NCBI GenBank assembly: GCA_023091665.1 | Contig: JALJCQ010000027.1 | Location: 682,001 to 746,000, forward strand | Direction of reading: 5' to 3' | DNA: 64,000 nt | From: Pythium myriotylum | Lineage: Eukaryota > Oomycota > Peronosporomycetes > Pythiales > Pythiaceae | Shown here: positions 10,754 to 20,077 of the stretch, one piece after another | Position numbering within the stretch: the stretch's first letter is position 1 | Layout: each line of letters starts with the position of its first letter | Translations under genes and position numbers: made by a program | Notes under the pieces: generated by a model | Database searches by the model: none | What the model was told of the DNA's origin: nothing | Seen by the model: only the letters and a program-made list of their open reading frames with translations

Positions 10754-11159
10754 CTAGTCAGAGTCTGACTTTTAGAGATGGAGAGTCACCGCTTCGAACG
10801 TCCTTAGCCAGATTTGGCCGGTTGTCCTTATCCATTGCCCTGGATTTCTATCGCACGTTCTCATCGTACGCTGCCTGGGTACTTCGTTCCCGCGCGAGTC
10901 AATTGACTAGAGGTCGATTCAACAGACTCTTGCCAACAAGGCCACACCACTACATGTGACCTCTCGTAAGCTCTGAGCAAGCGGAGCATCGGCACAGCCA
11001 TTCCTTTTTGCGACCAGCTGCACGCTGCGAACCGATAAGTGGCTTCGTATGGACTTGACATCAATAGATTCAGCACTGCCCGAAGCTAATTATATTCATT
11101 CGCAAAGAGAATCGCTGGTGCCCTCACCTGAGCGCTTCATCTTAAGCAGCAACGCGTAG

Positions 11160-11170
11160 TCACTCTTCCA
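11160..11170 (+). promoter_or_regulatory. Oomycete-type initiator for family A member 4
   Basis: TCACTCTTCCA matches the oomycete initiator and lies 12 nt before the ATG at 11183. This supports that start and a very short 5' leader. Confidence 0.5.
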
Positions 11171-11182
11171 GCGGCTGCCGCA

Positions 11183-12933
11183 ATGACCCAGTCTCGTCGA
11201 ACCTCTAAGCACGCTGTGCAGCGCGCGATCGAGGCTTCAGATGCTCTCCAAGTCGAGCTGCTTGGCCAGTACTCGCTCTCTCGACTCCACGAGATGCTGG
11301 CATACTCAAGACGCTGCCGGCTCGCTACCGCCGTCGCGATCCTGGTGCTCATGCCCTTTCCCTGTCTACTTGCAATTCTGCTGCTTGACTCACTGCCTCT
11401 CAACTCACCGCAACTCGGTGTCTACCATCAGACAAAGAGCTTCTGGTTTCGCGTAGCTTTCTCTGTGGGCGTCATCACTTTCTGCGTCATCGAACAGATC
11501 CGCATCTGTAATCCGTCGCTGCCCATGACCAACACGCGCATGTGGGTCGTTTCCATCGGGCTCGGTATCGCCGCGATCGGTGAGTTCTTCGGGCTGGGCG
11601 TCTGGATCGGGTTTCCGACGCCGTTCGCGCTCCAGCTCACGGCTATGCCGTGGTTCAACGTACTCTGCGGTGTTCTGTGGACCTCATTCAAGACCACGCT
11701 TCGCGCGGACAAAGAAGCCATGCGCAACTTTACAAGATACTTACAAGTCTACGCGAGCCAGCTCACGATTGTCTTTGTATACCCGACATACTACTATCTG
11801 TACACGCTGTTGGGCGGTCGAGGTCAGACCATTGCATCAGTCGGATTCACAGTTATCAAGCTTGTCTTCCGATACTGGGATTACTACGGACTGTTCAACC
11901 TAGAGGATCTCGCACCGGCCGTTATCGTGTTCAACGTCGACGTCTTCCACGCGCTCTTCGTGTCCTCCACGATGCAAAGCGCGACATCGAGCGGTACGAT
12001 TATCGCGACGATGGTCGTCGACGTCATGCAATGCTGCACGGCGTACTATCAGGTGGGCATTCGGATCCGGCATGTCGAAATGTTGGCAACAAAAGCCCAG
12101 AAACTCGAAGCGAAGGATTCGGGAATAGATGTGATGGGAGTGAGAAGCAAGTTCTCGCCCGTGGCCTACGCGTTGCACGCACTCGAATCGAACGAAAGGG
12201 TGAGAGAAGACCCGCGAGTTGCAATTCCGAGAAACATCCGGGTGCTGGAGCGTATGAAATCGAGGACGAAGGTTACTGCACCGCCTCAGATCGTGCCTGC
12301 AAACACGGTGCAAACCACATTGCTGGACGAGAAAGATAGCATGAAGCCAAAGCGCCAACCGCTGACCGACGTAGAGCAGCTCCAAGTGCGAGGAATTACC
12401 ACATTGCTCAAGATTATGCACATGACCGAGTTCTTTGTTCTTGTCGAGTTTGTCGAGGTGCTGATCCCCGCTCTCTATTGTACGTTTTCACCTCTCATGT
12501 GGTGAAGTTCTCTTGTGTAACGTGTGCTAAACCGTAGCACTGTACCTCTTCGCGATGAGCTCATTACCGAACCATGTGTACTACACACAACTAGCGCGGC
12601 TAACGACTCACCAGATACAAGCAAAAGCAGCCTATGTCGGCTTCTACGCGGTGCTCGAACTGCTCTCGCTGATCGGTTTCTGCGTGGCGCTTGATCGAAG
12701 ACTGCAAGAGTTCTCCACTATCCGACAAGTCACATTCGTGCTGCACAAACACAAAATGACGGTCCAAGCCTGGATCTTGCTCTGGGTTCTCTACGTGGTC
12801 CAGCTGTCGCTCGAGCATGCAGGTAGTTTATTGTTCTGTGCGTTTTGTCTCGGCCATGAATCCAATGCATCGTGGGTGCCCAGGAACCGATTATACGTTC
12901 AAGTTCAAGTGGCTGCACCACGAATCGCTGTAG
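11183..12933 (+). CDS. Family A multi-pass membrane protein, member 4
   Basis: Exons 11183..12479, 12538..12822 and 12884..12933; 543 residues. An initiator-like TCACTCTTCCA just upstream fixes the start. Blocks in order: ALQVELLGQYSLSRLHE (~residue 22), LPLNSPQLGVYHQTKSFW, IGFPTPFALQ, ANFTRYL-type loop, LEDLAPAVIVFNVDVFHALFVSSTMQSATSSG, a basic cytosolic loop, LKIMHMTEFFVLVEFVEV, exon 2 ending LSLEHAG, and the micro-exon TDYTFKFKWLHHESL. About eight hydrophobic segments. It is the most regular copy and serves as the family reference. No catalytic or transport signature seen. Confidence 0.8.
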
Positions 12934-13154
12934 GATTATCAGGTTCTAGCTTTCAGTAAGTACTGGAGTGTTTCTTGTGAACAAACGCAAGTCATCGAGG
13001 GAAGTCCAAGGACGCGCATGATGGGTGAGTTGGTGTCACTATGACTTGAATGGGGTGAGGACGAAACGCGTCTCGAGGACGAAGCAACTGCTCGAGTCGA
13101 GAGAGGCTGATCAATCACTGTCTGTACGAATGAGCAATGGGAACTTTGTCAATC
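12934..13154. other. Spacer before LINE copy 2
   Basis: 3' flank of family A member 4 up to the left direct repeat of the insertion. No gene seen. Confidence 0.4.
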
Positions 13155-13165
13155 CAACTTTGCAT

Positions 13166-13261
13166 CGATTCCCTCCAGCTATCAATGGCAGACCCTGTCA
13201 CGCGGCAGACCCTGTCACGCGAAGCGTGACAGGGTCTGCCATTGATAGCTGGAGGGAATCG
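13166..13261. repeat. 38-bp inverted repeat with 17-bp tandem duplication
   Basis: 13166..13203 and 13224..13261 are exact reverse complements. The last 17 bases of the left arm (13187..13203) are repeated at once at 13204..13220, leaving a 3-nt GAA loop. The left arm overlaps the last five bases of the left direct repeat. Confidence 0.85.
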
Positions 13262-13497
13262 CATCTGCGAGGCTATTCGCAGCGCTCCAAAGAATCTGAG
13301 GATCGGCGTCGTGGGAAAGATCGACGATGACTGCCCCTGCGCCTCCTGGGCCAGGGTTTCCGCGAGATCTCCTCTTCTTCGACGGGAGATCTCGCGGAAA
13401 CCCTGGCCCAGGAGGCGCAGGGGCAGTCATCGTCGATCTTTCCCACGACGCCGATCCTCAGATTCTTTGGAGCGCTGCGAATAGCCTCGCAGATGCG
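13260..13497. repeat. 113-bp inverted repeat (palindrome)
   Basis: 13260..13372 pairs with 13385..13497 around a 12-nt loop. By eye the arms are perfect. They cover the start of the RNase H domain, so both strands carry nearly the same reading frame here. Confidence 0.9.
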
Positions 13498-13884
13498 CCA
13501 ACCACGAACAACCAAGCCGTGTACCACGACCTTCTGTTTGGACTGCAAGCCGCGCTCGACAATGGCTGGAGCGACATCACTGTTGTTGGAGATTGCGCGC
13601 TGCTCCTACGACAGCTCCGAGAGTACCGAACCCCCGTGAACGCCAAGTTACGGGCCCTCTATTTTCAAGCTAGGCAACTGGCCGACCGAGTGGGCGTGCG
13701 CCACTGGCGACAACACGTCAGAGCACACAACGCCATGGCGATCAGCCTAGCCAATCACGCCATGAACACAAGGCAATCCAGCCAAGTTCATCATCCATCA
13801 CGTAGGCTCTGCCATGCAGACCTGCCCGGGCTCGCCGCTTCCGACTTACGCCCTTGGCTGCACAGTCAAGTTGACCCACTGTAA
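13327..13884 (+). pseudogene. RNase H-like domain of the LINE polyprotein (truncated)
   Basis: The open frame has 185 codons, but its first ~13 codons are antisense sequence from the palindrome, so the ATG is incidental. The domain begins at LLFFDGRSRGNPGPGGAGAVIV, continues through TNNQAVYHDLLFGLQAAL and TVVGDCALLLRQL, and ends near RAHNAMAISLANHAM. In active enzymes of this class the TNNxAEY motif carries the second acidic residue and the C-terminal motif has Asp; here they are Val and Ile, so two of the four catalytic acids are gone. The first Asp (FDG) and third (GDC) remain. It is a dead remnant rather than a gene. Confidence 0.75.
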
Positions 13885-13969
13885 CACAGGAACGCAAAGA
13901 GTCACAGCTATTAGGGTACATTCATTGCGCTCAATAGACTTCACCTTCATCATCAACTTTGCATCGATT

Positions 13970-14286
13970 AAAAATCTCACGAGCTGGCGAGCCCAGAAGC
14001 GAGCTTCCCAACTCTCAGCCCTTGCGGAAGCCACAGGTGCAAAGGATCTTATTAGTCATCTTGGACTAATTGGTCTCTCACTCCTGTGAAGTCGTTCGTC
14101 GTTTCGTCTCCTCGTTTCCTCCTACAACTACAGAAACGGACGCTCAAGAAACTGTCTCTGAACTGACGACCAACAGGCGCCACGGTTGCACGCTTGCTTC
14201 CTACCACTTGGCCTTGTCTTGCAGTTGCAGATTCTCCACCCAGCGGACCGGTCGCCAGACGCTCTTCGCACTTCAGCTCTCGCATG
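13970..14286. other. Upstream region of the 738-aa membrane protein gene
   Basis: No supportable gene. The downstream frame stays open back to 14194, but the leader lacks a hydrophobic anchor close to Met, so it is treated as 5' untranslated. Confidence 0.4.
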
Positions 14287-16503
14287 ACAAGTGGAGCTCC
14301 TCACCGGCGATGGTCGGTCGTCAAGCTCGTGCTCATCTTCCTCAACCTGCTTGGTACCTGGGCGACCCTGTTCACGGGGCCAATTCTTGACAGCTCGCTG
14401 CTTGCAGCAGCAGCAGGACGCTACAACGTCATCCGCCAACGGTTCCGCACCGGCCAAGTCAACTATGACCTTGTCGAGGCGGAACACTTCAAGGTCGAAG
14501 ACCTTCCGACCCCCAAGCAACTCGCTGAGTACACGTTCATCCAAGCTCCGCGGCGCAACGTCAAGACGATGGGTGCCTCGCGGAACCTTTGCCTGAACAT
14601 GAATACGCTGGCGGCACCTGTGCTCTTCGCCGTATATAACGACTTCTGGGGAAAGATGGCCAAGCGACGCATCCAGATTTACGTGAACAGCATCTCGGCG
14701 CGCAACTGCGAGCTCTTTAACGCCAAGCCGGCGAGGGCCAAGAGCTGCGTCACCAAAAACCAGAATAACGCCACACTATGCCACCAGTACGTGCTCGATA
14801 ACTTTGACACTCTCAAGAAAGATCGACTCATCCGCCAGGGTGCCGTCAAGGACATTGGCGTGCCCGGTGTGCCGTTCCTCCGCTGCCTCGGCCGCCCCCT
14901 CGAACCGTTCGGGTTCCAGGCAGATCTGTTTACGCACCAGACCTTCTGGGACGGCGGCGCGTTCCACTTGGCCATGCTCGTCAGCGACTGCCGTGGCGTG
15001 CCACTCGTCAAGTCGGCCAACCAGCAGTACGCGCTATTCCAGATCGCAGCTGTAGACGACGCGTGTGACTTCTTTCTGTTAATTCCAAACGGTGGGTGGT
15101 TCGAGTTCCTCGTTCGCTGGACTTACAGCTTCGTTACACTCGGGCTGATCTTGCTGGGCATCAAGGCCACGCTGTTTCACACTAAAGCCGTGCGGTACTT
15201 ACCCCACGCCTTACGGTTTGCCAAGGACGCACGGTGGATGAGGTTCGTACTACCCTTTATGGAGATGGTCAATGCCTACACGGACAACGAGCGCGCTATC
15301 ATCACGTTTAAAGGCTCCGTACTCGTGGCCTCAGACACGTGGACCACGCATTGGCTGTATATGTGGCTCAGCATCCTCGACGCAGCGATCAACATCCGCG
15401 CGACGTACGTGCTGCTTCAAACAGCCGAGTCCATGCTCATCCTAAAGACCCATATCGCGAGTCTCATCTTCATGTGTGGCGCGCTCACCAAGATCGCGTG
15501 GCTGCTCTGTCTTACAATGACACTGCTGCGTGTGCTACTCAAGCTAATTGTGCGCTGCATTCGGTCGTTCCGGCTCATCAAGTCGCTGACGCGCGAGAAG
15601 CTCGAGTGGAATATTGACAGCATCTCCATCTTGCTCGGCTACAGACTCTTGTACTTTGTGCTGCTCATCATCACGTTCACACTTGTAGCGGTGAATGGCC
15701 ACCCGTCGTTCATGGTCCGTGCTGTGCCCCACAAGGTCGGTGCGTACGGCGGGCTCACGAGGATCAACGGGTTCTGGGGAAGCGAACTCGCGTGCGACTT
15801 GGTGACACTTCTGGGGATCGTCACGATCGCGAGCCAAGTCGTTGGCGTGCTCTTGCTCTTCACACGCTACAAGCGCGTGGCCGACAACAACGTGATGCGG
15901 TTGCTCCAGCAGCGGTATATCGTGTGCGGGTGGGACGGACTCCTCGCCGCCGACCTGCTGGGGCTAGATCCGTGGGATCCAGACTTCCTCATCGATGGCC
16001 GGGGCTATGCCAAGCTCTCTGTGGGGTCACTTCTCCAGCTTCTGTATCTCTCAGGTCCAAGCGGCTTCGTTCACTTTGCGGGCGACTACATCTTCCACGA
16101 CAGCGGCTTCTCGAAAGAACCGATCAAGTTCAGCTACCCAGTCGCTAAGGCGGCTGCAATGCGTCTCTTCGAGACAAAGACCGGGTCCGTGGTCAGCACT
16201 GTCGGGAACCCAACGACCGCCGGTACTGCCGGGACCGACAAGCGTGATCGACTCAATTCAAACAACGACGTGACAGCATCGGGTACGGCTTCAAAGCGTA
16301 GCGTCTTCGACCGTAAATTGCGGCTCATGAGCGACGGATACTTTGGCAAGATCATCTTTATCGATTCAGAAGTACCCGGGCAGCTCACGACCAACAAGGA
16401 GACGGGCCAACGCGAGTTTGAAATCGTGGACGCGTTGACGACCATGTCGATCCTGGACATCAAGCACTTGATGGGCAATGAGAAGAAGCTTCGTGTTCTG
16501 TAG
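14287..16503 (+). CDS. Large multi-pass membrane protein with an ectodomain after TM1 (family B-like)
   Basis: Single exon, 738 residues from the ATG at 14287; an in-frame ATG at 14194 would add 31 hydrophilic residues. One hydrophobic anchor (VVKLVLIFLNLLGTWATLF) sits at residues ~12-30. A ~270-residue ectodomain with several Cys and N-x-S/T sites follows, then about six membrane segments between residues ~280 and 560, and a ~180-residue cytosolic tail with a low-complexity Thr/Gly/Asn linker. Length and layout match the family B proteins at 45 and 54 kb, which are also 738 residues, but sequence identity is low. No enzymatic motif is apparent. Function unknown. Confidence 0.7.
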   Translation, partial: TSGAPHRRWSVVKLVLIFLNLLGTWATLFTGPILDSSLLAAAAGRYNVIRQRFRTGQVNYDLVEAEHFKVEDLPTPKQLAEYTFIQAPRRNVKTMGASRNLCLNMNTLAAPVLFAVYNDFWGKMAKRRIQIYVNSISARNCELFNAKPARAKSCVTKNQNNATLCHQYVLDNFDTLKKDRLIRQGAVKDIGVPGVPFLRCLGRPLEPFGFQADLFTHQTFWDGGAFHLAMLVSDCRGVPLVKSANQQYALFQIAAVDDACDFFLLIPNGGWFEFLVRWTYSFVTLGLILLGIKATLFHTKAVRYLPHALRFAKDARWMRFVLPFMEMVNAYTDNERAIITFKGSVLVASDTWTTHWLYMWLSILDAAINIRATYVLLQTAESMLILKTHIASLIFMCGALTKIAWLLCLTMTLLRVLLKLIVRCIRSFRLIKSLTREKLEWNIDSISILLGYRLLYFVLLIITFTLVAVNGHPSFMVRAVPHKVGAYGGLTRINGFWGSELACDLVTLLGIVTIASQVVGVLLLFTRYKRVADNNVMRLLQQRYIVCGWDGLLAADLLGLDPWDPDFLIDGRGYAKLSVGSLLQLLYLSGPSGFVHFAGDYIFHDSGFSKEPIKFSYPVAKAAAMRLFETKTGSVVSTVGNPTTAGTAGTDKRDRLNSNNDVTASGTASKRSVFDRKLRLMSDGYFGKIIFIDSEVPGQLTTNKETGQREFEIVDALTTMSILDIKHLMGNEKKLRVL

Positions 16504-16510
16504 TGGGTTG

Positions 16511-17724
16511 TTACACATTGACGTAAACTAACGAAGCAATTTGCATGTTGATCGTGGCGATCGCAATAAAGCACGCTGTCACGAAAGGCGCGTAGCGATG
16601 TAGCTCGGTCAGCTTCACTTCGGCATGGATCTCAGCAACACAGCAGAGAATGGATTATGTTTGCGTTCGACCAAACGCTCAGGGCTCTGCGGAGGACTTG
16701 TGATGCCCCAGCCTCCATGATGCTCACCAAGTGGAGCCTCTCGCCGGATCTGTCTCTTCAACGAATAGGCTCTAGTCATGCGCACACAAATCTCCACACC
16801 AGCAAGCAAGATCGTTCCAGACACAGAGAACGAGGCGCCTTGGACACGCTGGACCACTATCTGGACCTGGGTGTCGATAAGCAGCGTTGGTATGCCCACA
16901 GCAACGGCCATTGTTCGAATATCGCCGACGCGGGCTCGGAGCAGTAAGGCCCTGGAAAGTTCTTGGACCGCCAGCTCAAGAAGGAAGCTCGTGACGACGT
17001 ACAAGACAACATGACTGTTTGCAGACAGCGTGAGATTGCTAGTCGCATGAGCAAGAGCCGTCGCCAACAAAGTAGAGCAGCACGAATGGATTTGCTTCAC
17101 GAACGTAATTGCGAACGTGACCAGTCGTCGCGGTAGTCGACTCGTGTGTGCGCGCAAACTCGATCGAATGCCATGGACAGTCTCAGTCCTATAGATATGC
17201 CGCGACACGACAACGCTTTCTGTGAAAAGCACATGCGCGTAGACGCAGACCAAGTAGGTGTTTATTCTCCACGATCGCATGCGGTGAGGGATCGCCTCGT
17301 CAAGCGCGACAGCAACACCGATTAGCACAATAAAGTAGAGTGTCGTTGGGATCGCCATGCACCTCATTAGTCGCCAAGTACAGAATGCCACTCCACCTAG
17401 TCGATCGGGACGTGCAAGAAAGCGTTCTCTTGACAGACCAACGATCTCGCAGCGGAAGATCACCGAGAAGAACGCGAGCTGTAGCCAAACCTCGACAGAC
17501 GTAGCGTAGATAGAGATAGAATGGGCCAGGGTAGTCCGCTCCACGGCTGCTGCGCCTTCGACAGCCAGCCAGGTCGTGAGCCAGACCCACCCAACACCAA
17601 ACGCTGCGTTGCGCAGCATTAGTGAGACGGCTTGCAGTGCCTGTCTCCATGCTTTCCAGCATGGGACTTGGGTTGTTGGCGAAGTGTGAGTGGCTTCGAC
17701 GGGTGCAACTTGGGTCAGCTTCAT
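16511..17724 (-). pseudogene. Family C multi-pass membrane protein, 3'-disrupted
   Basis: The intact reading frame is 16615..17724 (369 residues) and parallels the protein at 30 kb: TETVHGIRSSLR, VQELSRALLL, then VGIPTLLIDTQVQIVVQRV and SGTILLAGVEICVR. It has about seven hydrophobic segments. The frame then ends prematurely (RSMPK, stop at 16615). In another frame the true family terminus follows, ELHRYAPFVTACFIAIATIN, to a stop at 16511. About 100 residues present in the 30-kb paralogue (WRQLHLRYHASEVYADMAAE and onwards) are missing between the two. A GTGAGC at ~16730 could be a splice donor, but I found no acceptor giving the right phase. Most likely a decayed copy; a missed intron is the alternative. 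Confidence 0.6.
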
Positions 17725-17850
17725 GATGAGAATTTCAAAGCTTCAACACACTCCAGTTGACTCGTAGCCAACAAAAAATAGACAAGACTCTAGCTGACTA
17801 TGGTCGAAAAAGACTGGAGTGACTGATGTTAAATACGATCATGACTATGC

Positions 17851-18663
17851 TCACAGCGTGTGGCTCAATGGTGCGTCGTGCTTGCTTGCTTCCAGCACAA
17901 AGCGCGCTAGCGTCTCGAGTTGCGCGTGGAACGACTCTAGCTCCATGGACGAGAAGGACGTCGACGCGACCTTGCACATCTTGAGGATCGCGTGCGGTGC
18001 CACGTTCTGGTTGGCTCGCGTCGCGGCGATTGCGTCCATGTCGTGGGCGTTCAAGCTCATGATCGCGAATCGGCCTGTCTGTGGGTGAGCGAGCAGCTCT
18101 TGCGCGAGCGGCCCAGAGAAGAGTCGCTCGCAGCAAATTGATCGCAGCGCATCGATCTTCCAAGCAGCTTTGCCTGAGAGCGAGAGCGTGGCGCTTGGTG
18201 CGCCGAGCACTTGGATCACACCATTGGCGTCGCGTAGCAACGCGGTGAGCCGTGGGAAGAAGACGCTGCAGAACACTTCGACATAGGTGACGGTAGCGTC
18301 GCTCACGAGGAAGACAGGGCCGAGTGATACCGCGATACGCAGCAGCTGTATGGCGGCGTCTTCGATCGCATAGAGCGCGAGCTGTAGATCGGGCGTCTGC
18401 TGGTACTGCTGCTGCGCGGTCTCGAGACCCTGCGGCGTCTTGGTCAGCCCGAGGCGGTCGGCCATCCACTTGGTGGGCACGAGCACGTTTTCAAAGTGGA
18501 TCACAATGGCTTGGTGCATCGCAGCCGGAGGCGGCGCAGCGCCCGCGAGGCTATTGAGCAGCAGCGGCGCGAGCTGCTGGAGCAGCTCGAGGTGGCGGTT
18601 GTCACCACCGTTGGCCACGAGCGACTGGAAAAGTGGGCTGATGGGCGAGCTGAAGGAGACCAT
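17851..18663 (-). CDS. HAD-like pseudo-enzyme, paralogue 1
   Basis: Single exon, 270 residues, ATG at 18663 directly after a near-perfect oomycete initiator. It shares its layout with the gene at 19.3-20.1 kb. The core reads IHFENVLVPTKWMA, then GPVFLVSDATVTYVEVFCSVFFPRLTALL, then LSGKAAWKIDALRSI. This resembles a protist HAD-fold family with a DWDDTLLPTxWL first strand, an 'S(N/D)A..WVE.....FFP.L' helix and a final WKxxAF motif. The nucleophile motif DxDxT is replaced by ENVL, so no phosphatase activity is expected. The fold assignment is inference from pattern; cellular role unknown. Confidence 0.55.
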   Translation of the reverse strand: MVSFSSPISPLFQSLVANGGDNRHLELLQQLAPLLLNSLAGAAPPPAAMHQAIVIHFENVLVPTKWMADRLGLTKTPQGLETAQQQYQQTPDLQLALYAIEDAAIQLLRIAVSLGPVFLVSDATVTYVEVFCSVFFPRLTALLRDANGVIQVLGAPSATLSLSGKAAWKIDALRSICCERLFSGPLAQELLAHPQTGRFAIMSLNAHDMDAIAATRANQNVAPHAILKMCKVASTSFSSMELESFHAQLETLARFVLEASKHDAPLSHTL

Positions 18664-19297
18664 CGCAAAGTGCAAATGAACGTAAAGTGGTGCGTTGAAG
18701 AATGAGGAGCTGCTCGCCGAGAAAGGCGGGCTGGTCAGACCATCACTCTCTTTTGAGGAGAATCACTCACTCATGGAATGGGTATGGATGTGAAGAGTGC
18801 TGGTCTCCGAGATCTTCGTAATGACGATCTTCGAGCAGCCAGGCGTTTCTCCGTGCAGGAGTACGATCCACAGAAGGATGAGTCCTTAGCGTATCCATGA
18901 GTCTAGAGCGGATGCAGAGCTTCCAGGAACGTCGTTTCGTTACATCCAAGTCGTCAGGGGAATGGCGTGGATTCCGTCGTTTTGTGCGTGAGAGAAACCA
19001 AACCAGAGCCGTGAACGCACGCACGAGTCGCACATCGCGCGGTGTATGGTTGCAGCGTCTGTCTCTTCTGTTAAATGGCTACAACATCTGAAATCCGTTG
19101 TTGACCGCTGGTAAACAATCCTGCGACGGTCGGTCTCAGCGAGACGTTGCTCCCGATGGCTTCATCACTGGGCAACTGTAACAGGGGAAGAGATACTCAA
19201 GACCACGAGTGAAAAAGTCAAAGGCGTTTGCTTATTTTACAACAGACAGGTCACCGTAGTTCACAGTCTACTCTACAACCGAGGAGAGACTGCCATC
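18664..19297. other. Intergenic region between the HAD-like paralogues
   Basis: Promoter of paralogue 1 (initiator at 18665) and 3' flank of paralogue 2. Only short ORFs without recognisable content. Confidence 0.4.
18665..18679 (-). promoter_or_regulatory. Oomycete initiator (Inr-FPR type)
   Basis: On the minus strand, TCATTTGCACTTTGC lies immediately before the ATG at 18663 and matches the extended oomycete initiator/flanking element TCATTYYNCANTTTNYY almost perfectly. Transcription would start within about 20 nt of the ATG. Confidence 0.65.
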
Positions 19298-20077
19298 CTA
19301 GAGCTTGTCCATCTCGAGCTCTTCCTGCACAGCGTTGATGAGGCCTTGCAGCTGGCTCTGGAAGCCCTCGAGCGAGGATGTCGCGCCGTTAGTCGCCACC
19401 GGCATCTGCACGCTCTTGACGACGGCGAACGGCGCAATGTCTTTGACGGCGGAGGATGCGAGCACGTCCAGCTCGTCGGCGCTGACGGTGATGAGACGGA
19501 AGTTGCCCGTCTCGGGTCGCAGCAGCAGCTCCACGGACGTCGACTCGAAGCAAATGTTCTGGAACGCGTCGACCTTCCACGCGGCTCTCTGCGCGAGCGT
19601 CATGTTCTTGTCCGGAAGCCCGACGATCTTGACGCGGCCGCCACAAGTCTGTAGTGCCGCATTGAGTCGCGGGAAGAACGCTTCGCACATGGCCTCGACA
19701 AACGCTGTGGGCTCATCCGAGAGGATGTAGACAGGCCCAACCGTGGCTGCAAGCGCGAGCAGCTCCAGGATGCGCTCCTCCATCTGCACGATCGAATCAC
19801 GCAGCGAGGGCATCGATGCACAGCAGACGCGCGCCTGTTGCACACCCTCGAGCGTTGGCGTGAGTCCGACGCGACTAGCGAGCCACTGGATGGGCGCCAG
19901 CACGTTCTCCCAGCTCATGGCCCACGCCGAGCGCGAGAGACCGCCACCGAAGCCGTCCGTGCTGCTCATCATCTCGAGCATGTCGAAGTCCGACTCGAGG
20001 CACTTGAGCGGGATGTGCTGGAACTGCTGGAGCTGGCGGACCCAGTGGGTCGTGCTCGCGGGCATGAAGGCGCACAT
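19298..20077 (-). CDS. HAD-like pseudo-enzyme, paralogue 2
   Basis: Single exon, 259 residues from the ATG at 20077. The frame is open to 20293, but the extension has no counterpart in paralogue 1. Conserved blocks in order: MSWENVLAPIQWLASRVGLTPT (~residue 55), GPVYILSDEPTAFVEAMCEAFFPRLNAAL (~115), MTLAQRAAWKVDAFQNICFE (~165), TGNFRLITVSADELDVLAS. The DxDxT nucleophile expected after the first hydrophobic strand is absent (ENVL), as in paralogue 1, so both copies appear catalytically dead in the same way. The pair arose by tandem duplication; a TCAACTCCCACTTC-like initiator is upstream. Role unknown. Confidence 0.55.
   Translation of the reverse strand: MCAFMPASTTHWVRQLQQFQHIPLKCLESDFDMLEMMSSTDGFGGGLSRSAWAMSWENVLAPIQWLASRVGLTPTLEGVQQARVCCASMPSLRDSIVQMEERILELLALAATVGPVYILSDEPTAFVEAMCEAFFPRLNAALQTCGGRVKIVGLPDKNMTLAQRAAWKVDAFQNICFESTSVELLLRPETGNFRLITVSADELDVLASSAVKDIAPFAVVKSVQMPVATNGATSSLEGFQSQLQGLINAVQEELEMDKL

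Larger units (their letters stand above)
13155..13969 (+). mobile_element. LINE-like retrotransposon 3' fragment, copy 2, with 16-bp target-site duplication and inverted 5' end
   Basis: CAACTTTGCATCGATT occurs at 13155..13170 and 13954..13969 and flanks about 780 bp. The right part holds an RNase H-like reading frame (stop at 13882..13884) and a 3' UTR ending CCTTCATCAT, as in copy 1 at 10.4 kb. The left part is an inverted copy of the beginning of the RNase H region, preceded by a second, smaller palindrome. The arrangement fits 5' truncation with inversion or template switching during target-primed reverse transcription. The element family is unknown. An RNase H placed last and reading FDGxSRGNPGPGGAG recalls the archaea-like RNase H of plant L1 and oomycete Utopia LINEs; that is inference. 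Confidence 0.7.

Noticed and set aside
12934..13154. Left part of the 13-kb region as a separate gene (ORF at 13025-13330)
   Set aside because: The ORF runs into the palindrome and has no family features.
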